Shown in pieces: positions 20,670-33,214 of a stretch of 64,000 nucleotides of DNA; within the stretch, counting starts at the first letter, position 1, and every line of letters starts with the position of its first letter. The stretch is taken from contig CM042032.1 of NCBI GenBank assembly GCA_023525975.1, positions 17,614,001 through 17,678,000 on the forward strand, read 5' to 3'. Under the pieces are notes generated by a model that saw only the letters and a program-made list of their open reading frames with translations, was not told where the DNA came from and made no database searches. The stretch is from Smallanthus sonchifolius (lineage: Eukaryota > Streptophyta > Magnoliopsida > Asterales > Asteraceae). Position numbers and translations under genes: made by a program.

Positions 20670-23600
20670 TCACAGCACTTGATCTTTAGCTTCCATCTTC
20701 TTCTTGTATTCAAGGCAGAACTTAATCACCATGTCATATTTAGAAGCAAGGAGCTTTGTCCATTCATCAGTGTAGACGCAATACCTGTCTGCTAGTGCCT
20801 CTAGATCTTTCACAGAAAAGTTGATGAAGCAGACTTCATCAAATATTCTGATAAGTTCCTTTAGCACTATGTTTCCACTGTCTGAACGTACCTTTCCCAT
20901 GATCACAGCCTCGCCCGTCTTTGGATCTACGTACCAGTACCACATGTCACCAAGAATATCCTTAGATAACTTGCTCAGGGGAATCTTAGTTTCACATCGC
21001 ACTGGCTTGTATACCAATTTCTTTAAGTGCTTCTTAGTCACAGGATGTCTAGCTTGCTTCTCCTTAACTTTATTGGGCACTTGAGGCTTGAACATCTCGA
21101 ATTCCCCAGATCTTGCTTCCCGCTGCAGAACCACCCACAAACCCATCGCCACTACATGATTGGAATGACCCATCAGCTCTCGGTTTGCTAGGTTCACAAG
21201 GTCGTATTTGGGTAAGGAGCTGAACGCTTCACTGGTGGGTTTCAAGTATTGAACCCCGCCAGATCTTTTGATTGCGAACAACTACTTATCCTCCTCAACC
21301 TTACAGCCAAGATCGTCCCTGTATCTCCGTGTTTGTCTATTATAGACGTCTTTTGCCACACAGGAGCTGGACCCTTTGATGAAGTAGAAGGCATATCTTT
21401 ATCTTTCGGTGCCTCTGGGTCCACAGGTGTAGGGTCAACTGGGGAGGCTTCAGTCGAGGCTTCCACATTACTAGCATGCTCGACTGAACCTGTGTTGAGC
21501 TGAGATTCGAAGGATGGAAATTCAAAGATCTCTCCATCTTCTAACTCGTACTCTCCTTCCCCGTCACCCTTGGGAATTTCGATTACAACATCCTCGTCAT
21601 CATCATCCCAATCGTCACCAGAGTCGATCTCTCCTTCATCCATATTAAAGAGAGCATCGGTCTGTGCTTCTTTGGAATAGTCAGGCTCTAGGTATAGGAT
21701 CTCAACATCAGATAAGTCCTTAAGCACTTCAGCCACTGTCTTTCCTTTGTCACCACCACCACCAAAGGTATCACCACCCTCTTGATGAGTAGACTCCCCC
21801 TGAGCCATTGGAATAGCAGAGATGGGCACGATTGCTAAAGCTTGGTGCTCACCTCCACTAGGACCGGCTTCGGGATCCTTGTCTTTGTCGTTATCCTTAG
21901 TCAAGTCGACAGGATGACAAGCCTCATCACCAGTAGTCCTCTTTTCTTTCTCTTTCTCCTTCTCTGTCTCTTTCTCCCCCTGAGCATCAAGCTTCTTGGT
22001 CAGATTAACAATCAGTTTGACCATCAGCTCATGCTCTTTCCTTTGAGTATCAAACCTCAGCTCCAAGGACGACCTGTGACCCAGAATAATTTCATTTGTC
22101 TTGATTAGGAGCTCATTCTGGGCCATGACGTTCTTCAGTCTTTCATCAGTCCCTGTTCTCTGGCTACGAAGGATTCTAACTTCATCTACTAAAGAATGGA
22201 TCTGTGCTTGTTGAGCGTCAGACTCCTCCTTTGATTTCCGAATAGTCTCCAGTAATCCAGCAACTTGGGTTTCCAGAACATCTATCCTTGCATCATTCGG
22301 ATTAGGATGTTTGGATCATGACGCCTTGGCATTGTGAATAGGGGAGGAGAATATGGTATCGAAGTCAAACCCTTGTGTGAAATCTCCATAATTGAAGGGT
22401 TAACTTAGAGGATCAATGGTGGTGGTTGGGATTGAGGATGTGATGAGGGTTGTAGGAGTTATGGTAGGGGTGATGGTGACTGACTCCGTGAGAATTGGAG
22501 TAGTCACCGCCACCTGAGCAGTTGTGGTAGGGAGGGTCACTATCACAGGGATCTCCTCTGTGATGGAAGTGACGGCCACTTCACGTTGCACCTGTGGCCT
22601 CCTCCTTCTACGGTCCAGTTGCTGTGAAGGTGGGGTGGAGGCTGAATCAGGACTAGCAGCTGAAACTTGTACTTGCTGCTGAGCCTTCACCTCACTGGGG
22701 ATAGAAAGTTGTTGCCTATCGCCCCTGTTCTTGTGAATGCTTTCTCGTCGTTGTCTTTGTATAGCAGCGTCAGAGTCAGAGTCTGGCTCGTATTCGCTGC
22801 TAGAAGACTATCTCTTTCTCTCGGAGGACGACGCAGGTAGGGTTACCTTTGCCGTTCTCCTTGGGTGTACCTGCAATGGTGCATCATCGGAATCAGAAGA
22901 ATCTGACTCAGTCTCTTCTGAGTCGGATCCCTCCGCACCATCATTTCCTCCTTCATCGTCTCCATCATCAGACGATCCATCATCACTGTCCATTTCCTCC
23001 TGTTGTTGTTGTTGTTCGTCGGAGTGTTCACTCAATTCCGGCTCCGAGTCGTGACTATACCATCTCCTGTCACCTAGTGCCACGTATGCTTCATTTATGA
23101 GGTGGCCAAAGAGTTCTGTATGCACAGGGGTAGGATCTACACTGCCTGGCTTTAGGAATTGTGCGAATACTCTTTTGTCCACCCTCTTTACTTGCAGTCT
23201 CTCCCCTATAGCAGGTAGGTTTGGCAACGCGTCATTAATCAATAGTTGCACAAACCTAGGGTATAATAAGAACCTAAACCTCTCCGCTGTGTTGATCTGG
23301 TCATTGATGGCTTTGAAAATGTAGCGGGAGAAGCTGTAGCCCTTATTGAGAGAAAGGCCGACCATGGCTGCTGCAAGGTCATGACCCATGGCATATTTTC
23401 CAGCTTTCCTTGATGAGATGCACATGATCATGACGTGGGCGAAGTATTGCCATTGGTCTAATACCCACATCTTCTTATATGAAGCATAGTCTCTCGCACC
23501 GACATAACCCATTCTTTGTCTCCAACAGCCGTCCACAAAGTAGTCTGGATAGGCTGTCGGGTCGGTCGAGAGATCTCTGAATTGAAGGACCCTTCTAATA

Positions 23601-23857
23601 GTATATTCAGAGAAAGCGATAGCATGACCAGCAACGGTAGCCCTTATAACGTTGGGGGTTACCGTGCAATCGTGCTCCGCAGTCTCCCAAAACTGCTCGA
23701 GATAGGGTCTTGACACGATCGGGTCAACAGAAATGGCGTAGCTGATTCTTGAACGGTTCAAGAAATCAACTATGTCTCTATACTGCAGTGCTGCACCCTT
23801 CCATTCTGGTTCAGTGTTAGCTAACAGGTTGAATTCGTTAGTAAACGCCCGAGCCAT
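20670..23857 (-). pseudogene. ORF3 of element D (two-domain extra protein), broken
   Basis: Begins at the ATG 23857-23855, right after a splice-acceptor-like TTTTTGCAG. The N-terminal domain (about 300 residues) has FLNRSRISYAISVDP, QFWETAE, IRATV, WQYFAHVMIMC, MVGLSLNKGYSF, LLYPRFVQLLIN and ELFGHLINEAY. An acidic Ser/Asp/Glu-rich segment, a Pro/Thr-rich segment and a coiled-coil Glu/Lys stretch (about 22260-22000) follow. The C-terminal domain (20670-21281) has AIKRSGGVQYL, SSLPKYDLVNLANRELMGHSNH and YVDPKTGEAVI. In-frame stops occur at 22808 (TAG), 22400 (TAA), about 22318 (TGA) and about 21286 (TAG), and a frameshift lies near 21300. The same arrangement recurs in G, and its N-terminal part in M. 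I see no signal peptide or long membrane segment, so a retroviral-type envelope is unlikely. Function unknown. Confidence 0.85.
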
Positions 23858-23985
23858 TATCTGCAAAAACACACAGAAAACATAATCAGAACAACACGTA
23901 TCATTGGAAATGGATAAACATGACTCAGTATAGCAGTTACTCTTTGAACTGAATTTCAGACTTACGAATTTTTGCCAAGTGTTGG

Positions 23986-24072
23986 TCCTGCGTACTTAGC
24001 AAGTACGCAGGATTTTCCTCTTGCGTACTTAACAAGTACGCATGAATTGCTTCTTGCGTACTTGCTAAGTGC
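23986..24072. repeat. GCGTACTT palindromes directly before D ORF3
   Basis: Three copies within 90 bp: CTGCGTACTTAGCAAGTACG (23988 onwards), a copy with TTAACAAGTACGCA, and CTTGCGTACTTGCTAAGTGC. They end about 130 bp from the ORF3 start. Confidence 0.9.
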
Positions 24073-24600
24073 GCAAGAACTATACTTAGTGAAAAATTCC
24101 AGAAATTTGAAATTCAACTGATGTTCAAAAATCGGTGTGTATTGGGTCGCCACTAGGTCGGAATCGAAGATTCTACCCTATGGGACCAATATAAACACCA
24201 AGACACTGCTATACATGACCAATTTTGACCTAACAGTCGATAGACGACGCTGTCGGTTCAAATTCAACCACAGGGACAAAATCAAAGACTAAAAAGGACG
24301 ACTAAAGGTCAATTATGTTATCTAATCATGTTTTAATGATAAGAGGTTACCCAAACAACCCAAAAATTTTCCAAAAATCACGGAATAAACCTAGATTTTT
24401 CTAAGTCATTAATCGGTCCAAAGTCACGATTTTGTGGATGGAATGAGCCTAGATTCTCACCAAATCGATGTTATGAGATGATGAAACTTGTAATGGGACA
24501 AAAAGACGGTTTAGGAACACTTGGATTTTGAGTAAAGGTTTGCAGAGGGAAAATTCTTTGATTTGAATGTGATGAAAACTCAGAAATTTTCTAAGTCCCC

Positions 24601-24609
24601 TATTTATAC
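24601..24609 (-). promoter_or_regulatory. TATA box of a putative internal ORF3 promoter in D
   Basis: GTATAAATA on the minus strand, the same nine bases as in the LTR promoters of D, and again preceded by a palindrome cluster that begins about 15 bp upstream. Confidence 0.55.
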
Positions 24610-24623
24610 CCAATACTAAACAG

Positions 24624-24807
24624 TCGTGCGTACTTGCTAAGTGCGCACGCTTTAACTCTTGCATACTTATAAGTGCGAAAGACTTAACTCTTGCGTATTT
24701 ACAAGTGCGCAAGACTTAACTCTTGCGTATTTACAAGTGCGCAAGACTTAACTCTTGCGTACTTGTTAAGTACGCAGGGCTTACTACACGCGCACTTACA
24801 AGTACGC
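24624..24807. repeat. GCGTACTT palindrome cluster upstream of the D ORF3 promoter
   Basis: Six copies. Two successive copies are an exact 32-bp duplication centred on TTGCGTATTTACAAGTGCGC; others are GTGCGTACTTGCTAAGTGCG and TTGCGTACTTGTTAAGTACG. Confidence 0.9.
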
Positions 24808-26127
24808 ACAAACCCTTAAGTGCACAAACTTTCAACTCAAATTTATGAAGTTTATCAAGTCAAATAACGAACAAGATAAAAAATATTAAATCGGTAAGAT
24901 TCAAATACAATTCAGGAAAGTTAAAAACAAATATTTTTGGCTTTTCTAAATAAAATTGAACTATGCATAAACTTAAAATCTTTTTCATCTTTTCTCATAG
25001 AAATATACAAGTATTCACACAAACTCTTTTTGATCAAAGACACGAGCAGAGGATCATATCAGGCTATCTTTTAGCAAAAATGATACAATATAAACATCAA
25101 AGAATATGGGATCATGTCATGAATTACTATTTATTCATACGTAATAAGCACATAAACAAGTAATTCAAGTTGACAATATTATATGATTTGAAACTATAAG
25201 TATCTTTGTATCACGTTCTTGTGTATTAAGGTATTAATTATAAGATATACAATGTGTACCCCACTGATATGCTACAATAATGTAAATTGCACTATCTCAA
25301 GGCATCTAAGATTTTCCCAATGATTTTCTAAATTTTCAGAATGAAGTTACATCTATTAGCACAGGAAAAATCAAGCAGAATCCATGAGGATTATCAAGAA
25401 TCATAAGATTCAGAATCGATTGATTCATTTGTCTTGGTTTCATTTGATTTTCTTCATTGAATGTAGGTATGATGATTCAGGATAATATATATGGTGTTTG
25501 AGTTTTAAGGTAAGGTGATCCAACTTTTATCTGGATTTGATTTCAATGAATCAGGAGTGATTCAAGGGTGGTCAACGGTTAATGTAGAGACATGTCTTGA
25601 TTCAATCTCTCCTTGCATACTTGTGAGTATGGGCAGTGAGATGAACCGCATTAATTGTGCTAACGACATAACTCGAAACTGATCTCAAAAGAAAATTATT
25701 GCCAAAATCTAATATCCTTTATCTGATAATGATCTTTTCTATTCTTTTACGCACACACACTTGCAAACATGGGTTCAAATCACAGTTGTAATTTATATTT
25801 AGTTTCCACACTACTAGTGATTCAAAGATGCATACAGCCTACTGACAATTTAAATTACTTGTAAATAAGCAGATTAAAAACATAATAATTTAAACAATTA
25901 AGTAAGCATGACGCAATCATTTCCCATATGAGCAGTCTGTGACGTTTAGATCATTTCTGATGTACTATCATTTCCTCTTTTCTCAAGTTAACTTTGAAAT
26001 TTTCTCCATTTTCTATTTTGTTTTTGATTTTGTAAAATATCTTGAAAATTAAAAGAACTGTCCAGAAAATTTAAAAGAAATAAAGTTTAACTTCCATGAA
26101 TTGAATTGATTTAAGAAAAATAAATTT

Positions 26128-29100
26128 TCACTCAAGATTGAACATTCCTATCAAGTTGACAAGATGCTCAAAACGGGATCAATCAAATGCCTTTGTGAAA
26201 AGGTCAGCAAGATTGTCATCCGTGTGAACTTTTATAAGTTCAATTAAATGCTTTTCAGCACAATCACGGATGAAATGATGGCGAATTTCTATATGTTTAG
26301 TTTTGGAATGTTTCACCGGGTTATTTGTGATGGACATGGTGGCATTGTTGTCAATGAATAAAGGAGTTCCAGTGAAGTTTAAGCCGTAGTCTCTCAATTA
26401 CTGCTGAATCCACAATATCTGAGAACATCCGCTCGCCGCAGCAATGTATTCTGCTTCACAAGTTGAGACAGAAACCGTTGACTGCTTCTTGCACTTCCAG
26501 GAGACCAGTCTGTCTCCTAAGAATTGGCATCCACCAGAAGTTGACTTTCTGTCAAGGTTACAACCGCCATAGTCTGAATCAGTGTAGGATTTGAAGTCGA
26601 ATGACTGCTGCTTAGAGTACCAAAGACTCAATCGGGGTATCCCTTTCAGGTATCTGAAAATTCTCTTCACGGCTATCATATGTGACTCCTTCGGTTGAGA
26701 CTGAAACCTTGACCACAAGCACACAGCAAACATTATATCGTGTCTTGAAGCTGTGAGATACATAAGTGATCTGATCATCCCACGGTACAATCTGCTATCT
26801 ACATCCTTTCCATCTTTGTCAGGATGCAGACCATGATTGAATGGGATAGGTGTGCCATAAGTACTGCTATCATTCATCTTGTATTTTGACAAGATGTCCT
26901 GCACATACTTGGTTTGATGTAGATAAATGTCATCCTCTCTTTGACTGACTTTCAGACCCAGGAAGAACGACAATTCACCCATATTACTCATTTCAAACTT
27001 GGACTTCATCACCTGCTCGAATTCCCTACACATCCCTTCATTGGTAGATCCAAAAATAATGTTGTCGACGTATACTTGTACAAGAAGAATGTCACCTCCT
27101 GCTTTCCTAATGAAGAGAGTCGAGTCAATCTGTCCACGGTCGAAACCATTACACAGTAAATGCTTAGATAATGTCTCATACCATGCCCGCGGTGCTTGAT
27201 GAAGACCATAAAGTGCTTTGTCGAGCTTATACACTTTATTGATATTATGCGGATCTTCAAAGCCTGGAGGTTGAGTGACATAGACCTCTTCATGAACTTT
27301 ACCATAAAGGAAAGCACTCTTCACATCAAGTTGATAGACCTTGAAGCCGACATATGTGGCATAAGCCAAGAACAGTCGAATGGCCTCAATTCTAGCAACT
27401 GGGGCATATACTTCCGTGTAATCCAAGCCCTCTTGTTGGTAAAAACCCTGAACAACCAATCCTGCTTTGTTCTTCACAACAACAAGACGATCATCCGTCT
27501 TGAATTTGAACACCCATCTGGTTCCAATTGGCTGAAAGCCTTTTGGCAAGTCAACCAAATCCCACACGTGCAACTTTTGGAATTGAGACAATTCATCTTG
27601 CATTCCCTCAATCCAGCAGTTGTCAGTGAGAGCCTCCTTCACATTCTTCGGCTCTAACTGGGACACGAATGTAGCATGCAGACATGTTTCCATGACACCA
27701 GTGTCAAGTATCTCCAAGTAAAGACTGGTGTTCTCAGTGATGGTTCGATGACGAGTCTGAACACCGGCATAAGGATCACCAATAATGTTGTCGATTGGAT
27801 GATTCCTATGCACTCTCATCTCCGGTACAATCAGTTCCTGAATTTCTGAATCGAGATTCGTGCTTAACTCCCCCATTTCCTATGTTCCAGAGGAAGAAGA
27901 TTCAATGTTAATTGGATCTGCCGGAGCTTCATTTCCTACAGTTGTGTTAGGATTAGCTTGTGCGTCATCTCCAACAACACGAACATCTTCACTGTTATCA
28001 CTGTCATGAGTTCCAGATGCAGATGCAGCATTGGAATCAGGAGTTATAATCAGTACAGTAGCACGAGTAGAGAAGCTGGAGTCATTGTCACCACCCAATA
28101 ATTCATAAACATTTGCGGCGTGAACTGCATATAGATCAGGAAGATTGAATGACTTGAATAGCGCATCATAATCAAAACCCCAAGTTGGACCTGCTTGTTC
28201 TGGTGGAATGCTGTGTTTACTGTAATCCACTTCAAACCATTCCTCGACAGTACGAGTTCCTATGTTGTACACTCTCTTGCAAGGCGAGTTGGCAACGTAT
28301 CCTAAGAAGATGCCTTCCACCGCTTTTGCATGAAACTTAGACTGGCGGTCTTTGTACTGTAGCAACAAGGAACAAGGACTACCAAAAGGAACTAGGTAAT
28401 AAAGATTGGGAAGTCGATTGTTGATCAATTCGTAACAAGTCTTGTTGTGCCTCTTCAAAACCAGAACTCTGTTTAAGACGTGACAAGCTGTATTAACGGC
28501 TTTTGCCCAGAAAGTGACAGGAAGCTTTATAGTCCTTGCAGTCTCAATCAGTGTTCTGTTTTTCCGTTCAACAACTCCATTCTGCTGAGGCATGTACGGC
28601 GCGCTGAATTCGTGACGGATCCCTTTCTTGAGACAGAAAAGCTCCATCAAATTATTCTTGAACTCAGTTCCGTTGTCACTCCTTTTTCTTCTTACTTTTA
28701 GCTTGCAAAGAGATTCCAAGCTCAGGATCAAGTATTGAAGAATATCAGCAGTCTCGTCTTTAGTACCTAAAAAGTGCACCCAAGAAAAACCTGAGAAATC
28801 ATCAGTTACTACTAGACAGAATGACTTACCTCCAATACTCCTGATACTTATGGGGCCAAACAGATCAATGTGTAATAGCTCCAAAGGGGTATCAATAGAG
28901 TTTTGGAGCTTGGGCTTGTGAGACGTCCGTTGCTGTTTGCCCTTTTTACAAGGCATACAGTCATTTGCAACGGTAAATCTCAGCTTAGGAACCCCGGTTA
29001 CCAAACCGTTTCGGACAAGATGATTCATTTTACGATAAGAAATATGTCCGAGTTTTCTATGCCACAAGATAGAGTCAAGCTTTTTCGCTTTTGTAAGCAA

Positions 29101-29523
29101 ACATGTAGCAACTGATGAGGTGGTTGTTGCCACGCTCATATCGATCTGATAGGTGTCATTTGTTCTTGGCGCTCTCATCAGGATCCAGTCTTCGGGAACT
29201 TCAAAACCAGGTTTGAGAATCAGGCATTCTGACTTGTCAAACATCACCGAGTACTCCTTATCACACATTTGGGAGACACTCAACAGGTTATGTTTCAGCT
29301 GCTCGCAAAAGTTGACATCGTCAAAGCTGACACAACCGTTCGAAACCACGCCTTGACACGTGATGCTGCCGCCTTTTTCTCCGGCAAAGGCCACATAGCC
29401 GCCTCTGAATGGTTTAACATCTTGAAGCAAGGCCATGTTTCCTGTCATGTGTCGGGAGCATCCACTATCTACATACCAGTGGTTAGAGATAGTACCCTTC
29501 GGACGTCCCTGCATGAGTAACAA
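26128..29523 (-). pseudogene. pol: Element D pol (protease, integrase, RT, RNase H), broken
   Basis: One frame holds protease (WYVDSGCSRHMTG, near 29470), the gag-pre-integrase zinc region (LWHRKLGHISYRKM ... CMPCKKGKQ), integrase core (HIDLFGPISIRS, VTDDFSGFSWV, RSDNGTEFKN, PQQNGVVERKNRTL), copia RT (TRWVFKFKTD, YTEVYAPVARIEAIRLFLAYA, QLDVKSAFLYG, CVYVDNIIFGS-like at about 27058-27075) and RNase H (YTDSDYGGCNLDRKSTSGGC, CEAEYIAAASG, then KHIEIRHHFIRD). The RT box reads YVDN in place of YVDD, so the second catalytic Asp is lost. Stops interrupt at 27880 (TAG), 26398 (TAA) and near 26179 (TGA). The natural end is the TGA at 26128-26130. The integrase D-D-E residues are present. Confidence 0.93.
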
Positions 29524-29528
29524 AAGAA

Positions 29529-32500
29529 TTAGTTAGATTTGGAGACCCAAGCCATTGTGGTCTTGGGTCGTCCATCCTTTTCGAAATAAACTACTTCCTT
29601 TAACTCATAGTCGTGATGAGTGTTCAAAATTGATGAATCTTTAGAAGAATTAGAACTAGGAGATTGAGAAGTTTTGGATTTGGCAGTCCAGGATCTCTTC
29701 TGTTTCTTAACCGGAACAGGAGACTTTGGTTCAACAACAGCAGGTGAACTTATGGAAGCTTCACCTGATTGAACTGAAGTCAGCTGTTCTAGCTTTCTCT
29801 ACCTCTTGTTCCTTCTTCTTCTATGTGGTTTAGATAGTCTCGCCATAGATTTCTCACCAGTACGTGTACTACCAGAGGTAGATACACAAGGTACAGCAGG
29901 TTGCGTTACCTTTCTTGAAACATATGGTTTAGCTTCAGATTTGGTCTTAGGCTTTACCATCGGTGTGACTGGTGGTTTCACCACATTTTGTTTTGGATGT
30001 TTGGGAGGTTTCACTGATGGTGACTTAGGGATAACAGCTGGCTGTGAAACAACATGTCGTTTCCCTTGGTTCTTAGAAGGACAGTTCACAAGAATGTGAC
30101 CAACCAAGCCACAGTGAAAACAATTCCTCTTGTCTATATAAGTTCTCTTGTAAGGCTCATTAGATCTGGCCTTAGATAACTCAGCATTATAAGCAGGAGG
30201 AGTTGGTTTATGAACAGGAGGCTGAACCTTTACAGTTTGGTTTTTGGGGGTATAGTATTTTTCCAAATTCTCTTTGTAACCAAGCCCATATTGAGCTGAA
30301 AAAGCCTCTTTCTTTACTTGGTTAAGACTTTTATAACCCCCATAAAGCATTACCTTTAGTTTATCATTTGTTTCAATGATATCGGGTTCAGTTAGAATGC
30401 AATTATCACTAGTAGTGATAATGTTTTTCTTTACTTTCTGTTTAGTCAACAACTCCTCAGATACTACTCCTTCTGGGCAAGTGTTAACCGACCCATCTTT
30501 AGAAGCAGTAACGAACTCCTCACTAGATGTGGAGTTAGCCTTACTTGAGGATTCATCCTTTTTAGGGGAATCATCCTTATCAGAGGACTCATTTAGACAA
30601 GTGAGATCAATGTCTATTAAGCTATTGACAAACTTCCCGCTCACTGGTGGAGGAATGGCATTAGTACGCAGCCCTAACCCATTCATTTGTCTCACTATAG
30701 ATTCGTAGTGTTCCACCACAAAACGAGAGTTTTTCAACTTCTCATAGTACATTTTAACTGCAAGATCTCATTTTCCAGTTTGTTGATTTCATTGTTCCGT
30801 TTTTCCAACCCCCTGTATGCAACATCTAAATGAAGCTATTGATCGCTTATTTTTAGAGAATAATCACATTTTTCTTTTTTCAATGTTTCAATAGAATCTT
30901 TAAAACATTTTTCGTTTTCTTTATAGTTTAGAGCTGCCATACTTACGGGTTCGATTTTGTCTTGGAGCCTAGAATTTTCAAGTTTTAGCCCTAGACATTT
31001 AGAACATGAAATAACAGAAAAAGGATTAGAATCTACCTCAGAAGATGAACCTGTTGCTTCTCCAATGGCCATGAGAGCAACAGCAGTAGTCGATTCCTCT
31101 TTGTCAGCTGCATAAGCTTCCTTCACCTCCTCTGTAGCAGCAGTAATAGATTCTTCTAGGTCAGTCATAGAAGCTTCCCTTTTCTCTGCTTCCATCATCT
31201 CCATGATCTCAGCCATGAGACCAACCTGAGTTTGTGCGATGATGGCATCCTCCAGATGAACACCCCAGTAAAAGCTTTCATCCTGTTGAGCTACCAGTGC
31301 ATTGGACGTTCCATCTTGGCTTTGACTGTGGTGGTTTGGGTTGTTGTAGCCATGGCTGTTTCCTTGGCTAGGTCTGGTAAAACTAGAGGCCGGTGCTCTG
31401 TCTTTCTGACACTCACGAGCAAAGTGTCCAAAATTTAGACACTTATAGCATTTAGCCTTAGATTTGTCAAACCCGACCTTGGCATTAGGATGCCCGCCAA
31501 TAAACTTTCTTTCTGTTCTGTTCAGGAAACGCTTGGCTCTCCTCAATAGCATGGCCATATTCCATTGAATATCCATGTCCTCCATGTCATCAGGATCCAC
31601 TTGATTTAAATCTTCTTCAATCGTCTCGGGATCAGTAAGCTTGCCACCTATGAAATTCTCATACGCAAGCATACAAGATGAGAATAGTGCTACATGATCT
31701 TCAGCTATTCTTGCTATAACTGATTGGTTAGCTGAAGACGTAGCAGGAGGATTTCTTAAGGTATGTTGATGATGAGACCCAAACCCTGATCCAGAAGCAT
31801 ATCATGCATGACCACCACAACCATTTGAGTGGTCTTCTTCCGTAGGGTTTCCAGTGAAAAGGGCAATTCCAGAGCCCGATGACTTGGATGTAGAAGTCGT
31901 CCCATGATACACAGAAGGGTCTTGTATCTGGGGTCTTCCTGAGCTCTCCTTTCTTTTTAGGTTCATGTCATGAGCTTGAACCTTTCCTATTGCCTCCTCT
32001 ACTGTCAACTCATAGAATTTTGGATTTTCCCTCATCAGGGTTGTGTACATCTCAAATTTGGGTGGCAAAGCATCCAAAAACTTTTCCACCATCTCTTCAT
32101 TTGGATACCTAAGTTCAAAATCCTTCAACTCAGTCTATAGATGATAGAATCTAGAGATGAGGTCATCTAAAGATTCGTTCTCTAAAAATCTGAAGCATTC
32201 ATACTGCTTCTTGAGAAGATCCCTCTTACTCTTCTTGATGTCACTATTTCCTTCGATTCTTTTCTGTAAAGCTTTCCAAAGATCCTTGGAATTGTCATAA
32301 CCTCGGAAACTGTGGAACAATTCCTGAGTTAATGCCATAATGATCGAACCAAGTGCCTTCTTTTCACGATCATAAGCTTTCTTTTCTTCGTCAGAAAGTT
32401 TAGAGATAGGTTTGGGCATGGTTTCATCAAGATAGATGTGTGTGGGATGCTTGTATCCCTCAAGGATTGGTATCCATAGCGATGAGTCGGTATAAGAAAT

Positions 32501-32635
32501 GTAGTGCTCAAAACGTGCTTTCCAATTAGAATAATCGTTTACGTTCAGCAACTTTGGCGGTTTCTGTGGTGTACCGATCTCATTATCATAGTTTAACAGG
32601 TTTCCAAGATTCTGAAGATTCGACATAGTGAACAC
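29529..32635 (-). pseudogene. gag: Element D gag, broken
   Basis: The N-terminal UBN2-type gag domain starts near 32620 (KLLNVNDYSNWKARFEHYI, ... LWKALQKRIEGN ... LDALPPKFEMYTTLM). A first zinc knuckle CYKCLNFGHFAREC lies near 31430, a Glu-rich coiled-coil region follows, and a second knuckle CFHCGLVGHILVNC is near 30100. Stops at 32135 (TAG), 31802 (TGA), 30836 (TAG) and 29799 (TAG) and a one-base deletion near 30755 break it. The likely natural end is AWVSKSN then TAA at 29529-29531. A gag of about 1000 residues with two knuckles is normal for SIRE/Maximus elements. In an intact copy it would build the cytoplasmic particle. Confidence 0.88.
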
Positions 32636-33200
32636 TTAGTCAAATTTCAGAAAAATCAGACACAGTTGCGCACTTGATTTGGCCTTGCGCACTTGAGAAA
32701 TGGTCTTGCGTATTTAGATTTGCTCTTGCGTACTTGATAAGTACGCAGGAGTAAATAATAAGTACGCATGATATAACTTAAGTTCACAAAAGATCAGTCT
32801 TGCGCACTTGTAAGTACGCATGAGATTAGTCTTGCGTATTTAGCAAGTACGCAACAGAACTGTAGTTTTTGCCAAAAATGGTAAGTACGCACAACACCTT
32901 TTCAGCAACTTTCACCAAACTATTTCGGTCACCTGAAAATCGCCGGAGATGGTAAAAATTGGACTAATGATCAATGCAAATGAGCCAAAGGGTCAGAAAC
33001 TTGTTTCTAACCAACCTTTGATGCTCAAATCACTCAAACACACAACAAAAATCAGTTTTTGAGTGATTTTTGCTTCTAAAATAGTGCTCAAGAGATACCC
33101 CTATTTTATCACAAAAAACAACAAAAATACCTCTTTTTGCTTGTAAAAACTCAGTAGAAACTCTCCAAACTCACTCACAACACTCGAAATCAAGAGCAAA
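32636..33200 (-). other. Leader of element D with palindrome cluster
   Basis: Untranslated leader between primer site and gag. Positions 32661-32893 hold seven or more copies or half copies of the GCGTACTT/AAGTACGC palindrome, for example TTGCGTACTTGATAAGTACG near 32735. No ORF. Confidence 0.85.
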
Positions 33201-33212
33201 GCTCTGATACCA
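33201..33212 (-). other. Primer-binding site of element D (tRNA-iMet)
   Basis: Plus-strand GCTCTGATACCA two bases from the LTR; reads TGGTATCAGAGC on the minus strand. Confidence 0.93.
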
Positions 33213-33214
33213 CT

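Larger units (their letters stand above)
23858..26127 (-). other. D spacer between pol and ORF3: probable ORF3 promoter and leader intron
   Basis: No ORF of note. In minus sense it holds: a 400-bp AT-rich part that is homologous to the tandem units at 57482-62060 (about 25720-26127); a palindrome cluster (24624-24807); TATA box (24601-24609); a donor-like TTG/GTGAGA near 24460; a second palindrome cluster (23986-24072); and the acceptor CAG just before ORF3. This is the layout of a separate promoter with a leader intron; splicing is inferred only from motifs. Confidence 0.6.

Noticed and set aside
21249..23713. Plus-strand ORFs across ORF3 of D
   Set aside because: Antisense shadows caused by low-complexity acidic codons.
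20670..23857. ORF3 as a retroviral-type envelope gene
   Set aside because: I see no signal peptide, no cleavage site and no long hydrophobic segment, and the protein is acidic and partly coiled-coil.
23986..24807. GCGTACTT palindromes as SPL/SBP-box sites (GTAC core)
   Set aside because: The equivalent motifs in M and G (CGAAC, CGAAAC) lack GTAC, so the core cannot explain the shared pattern.
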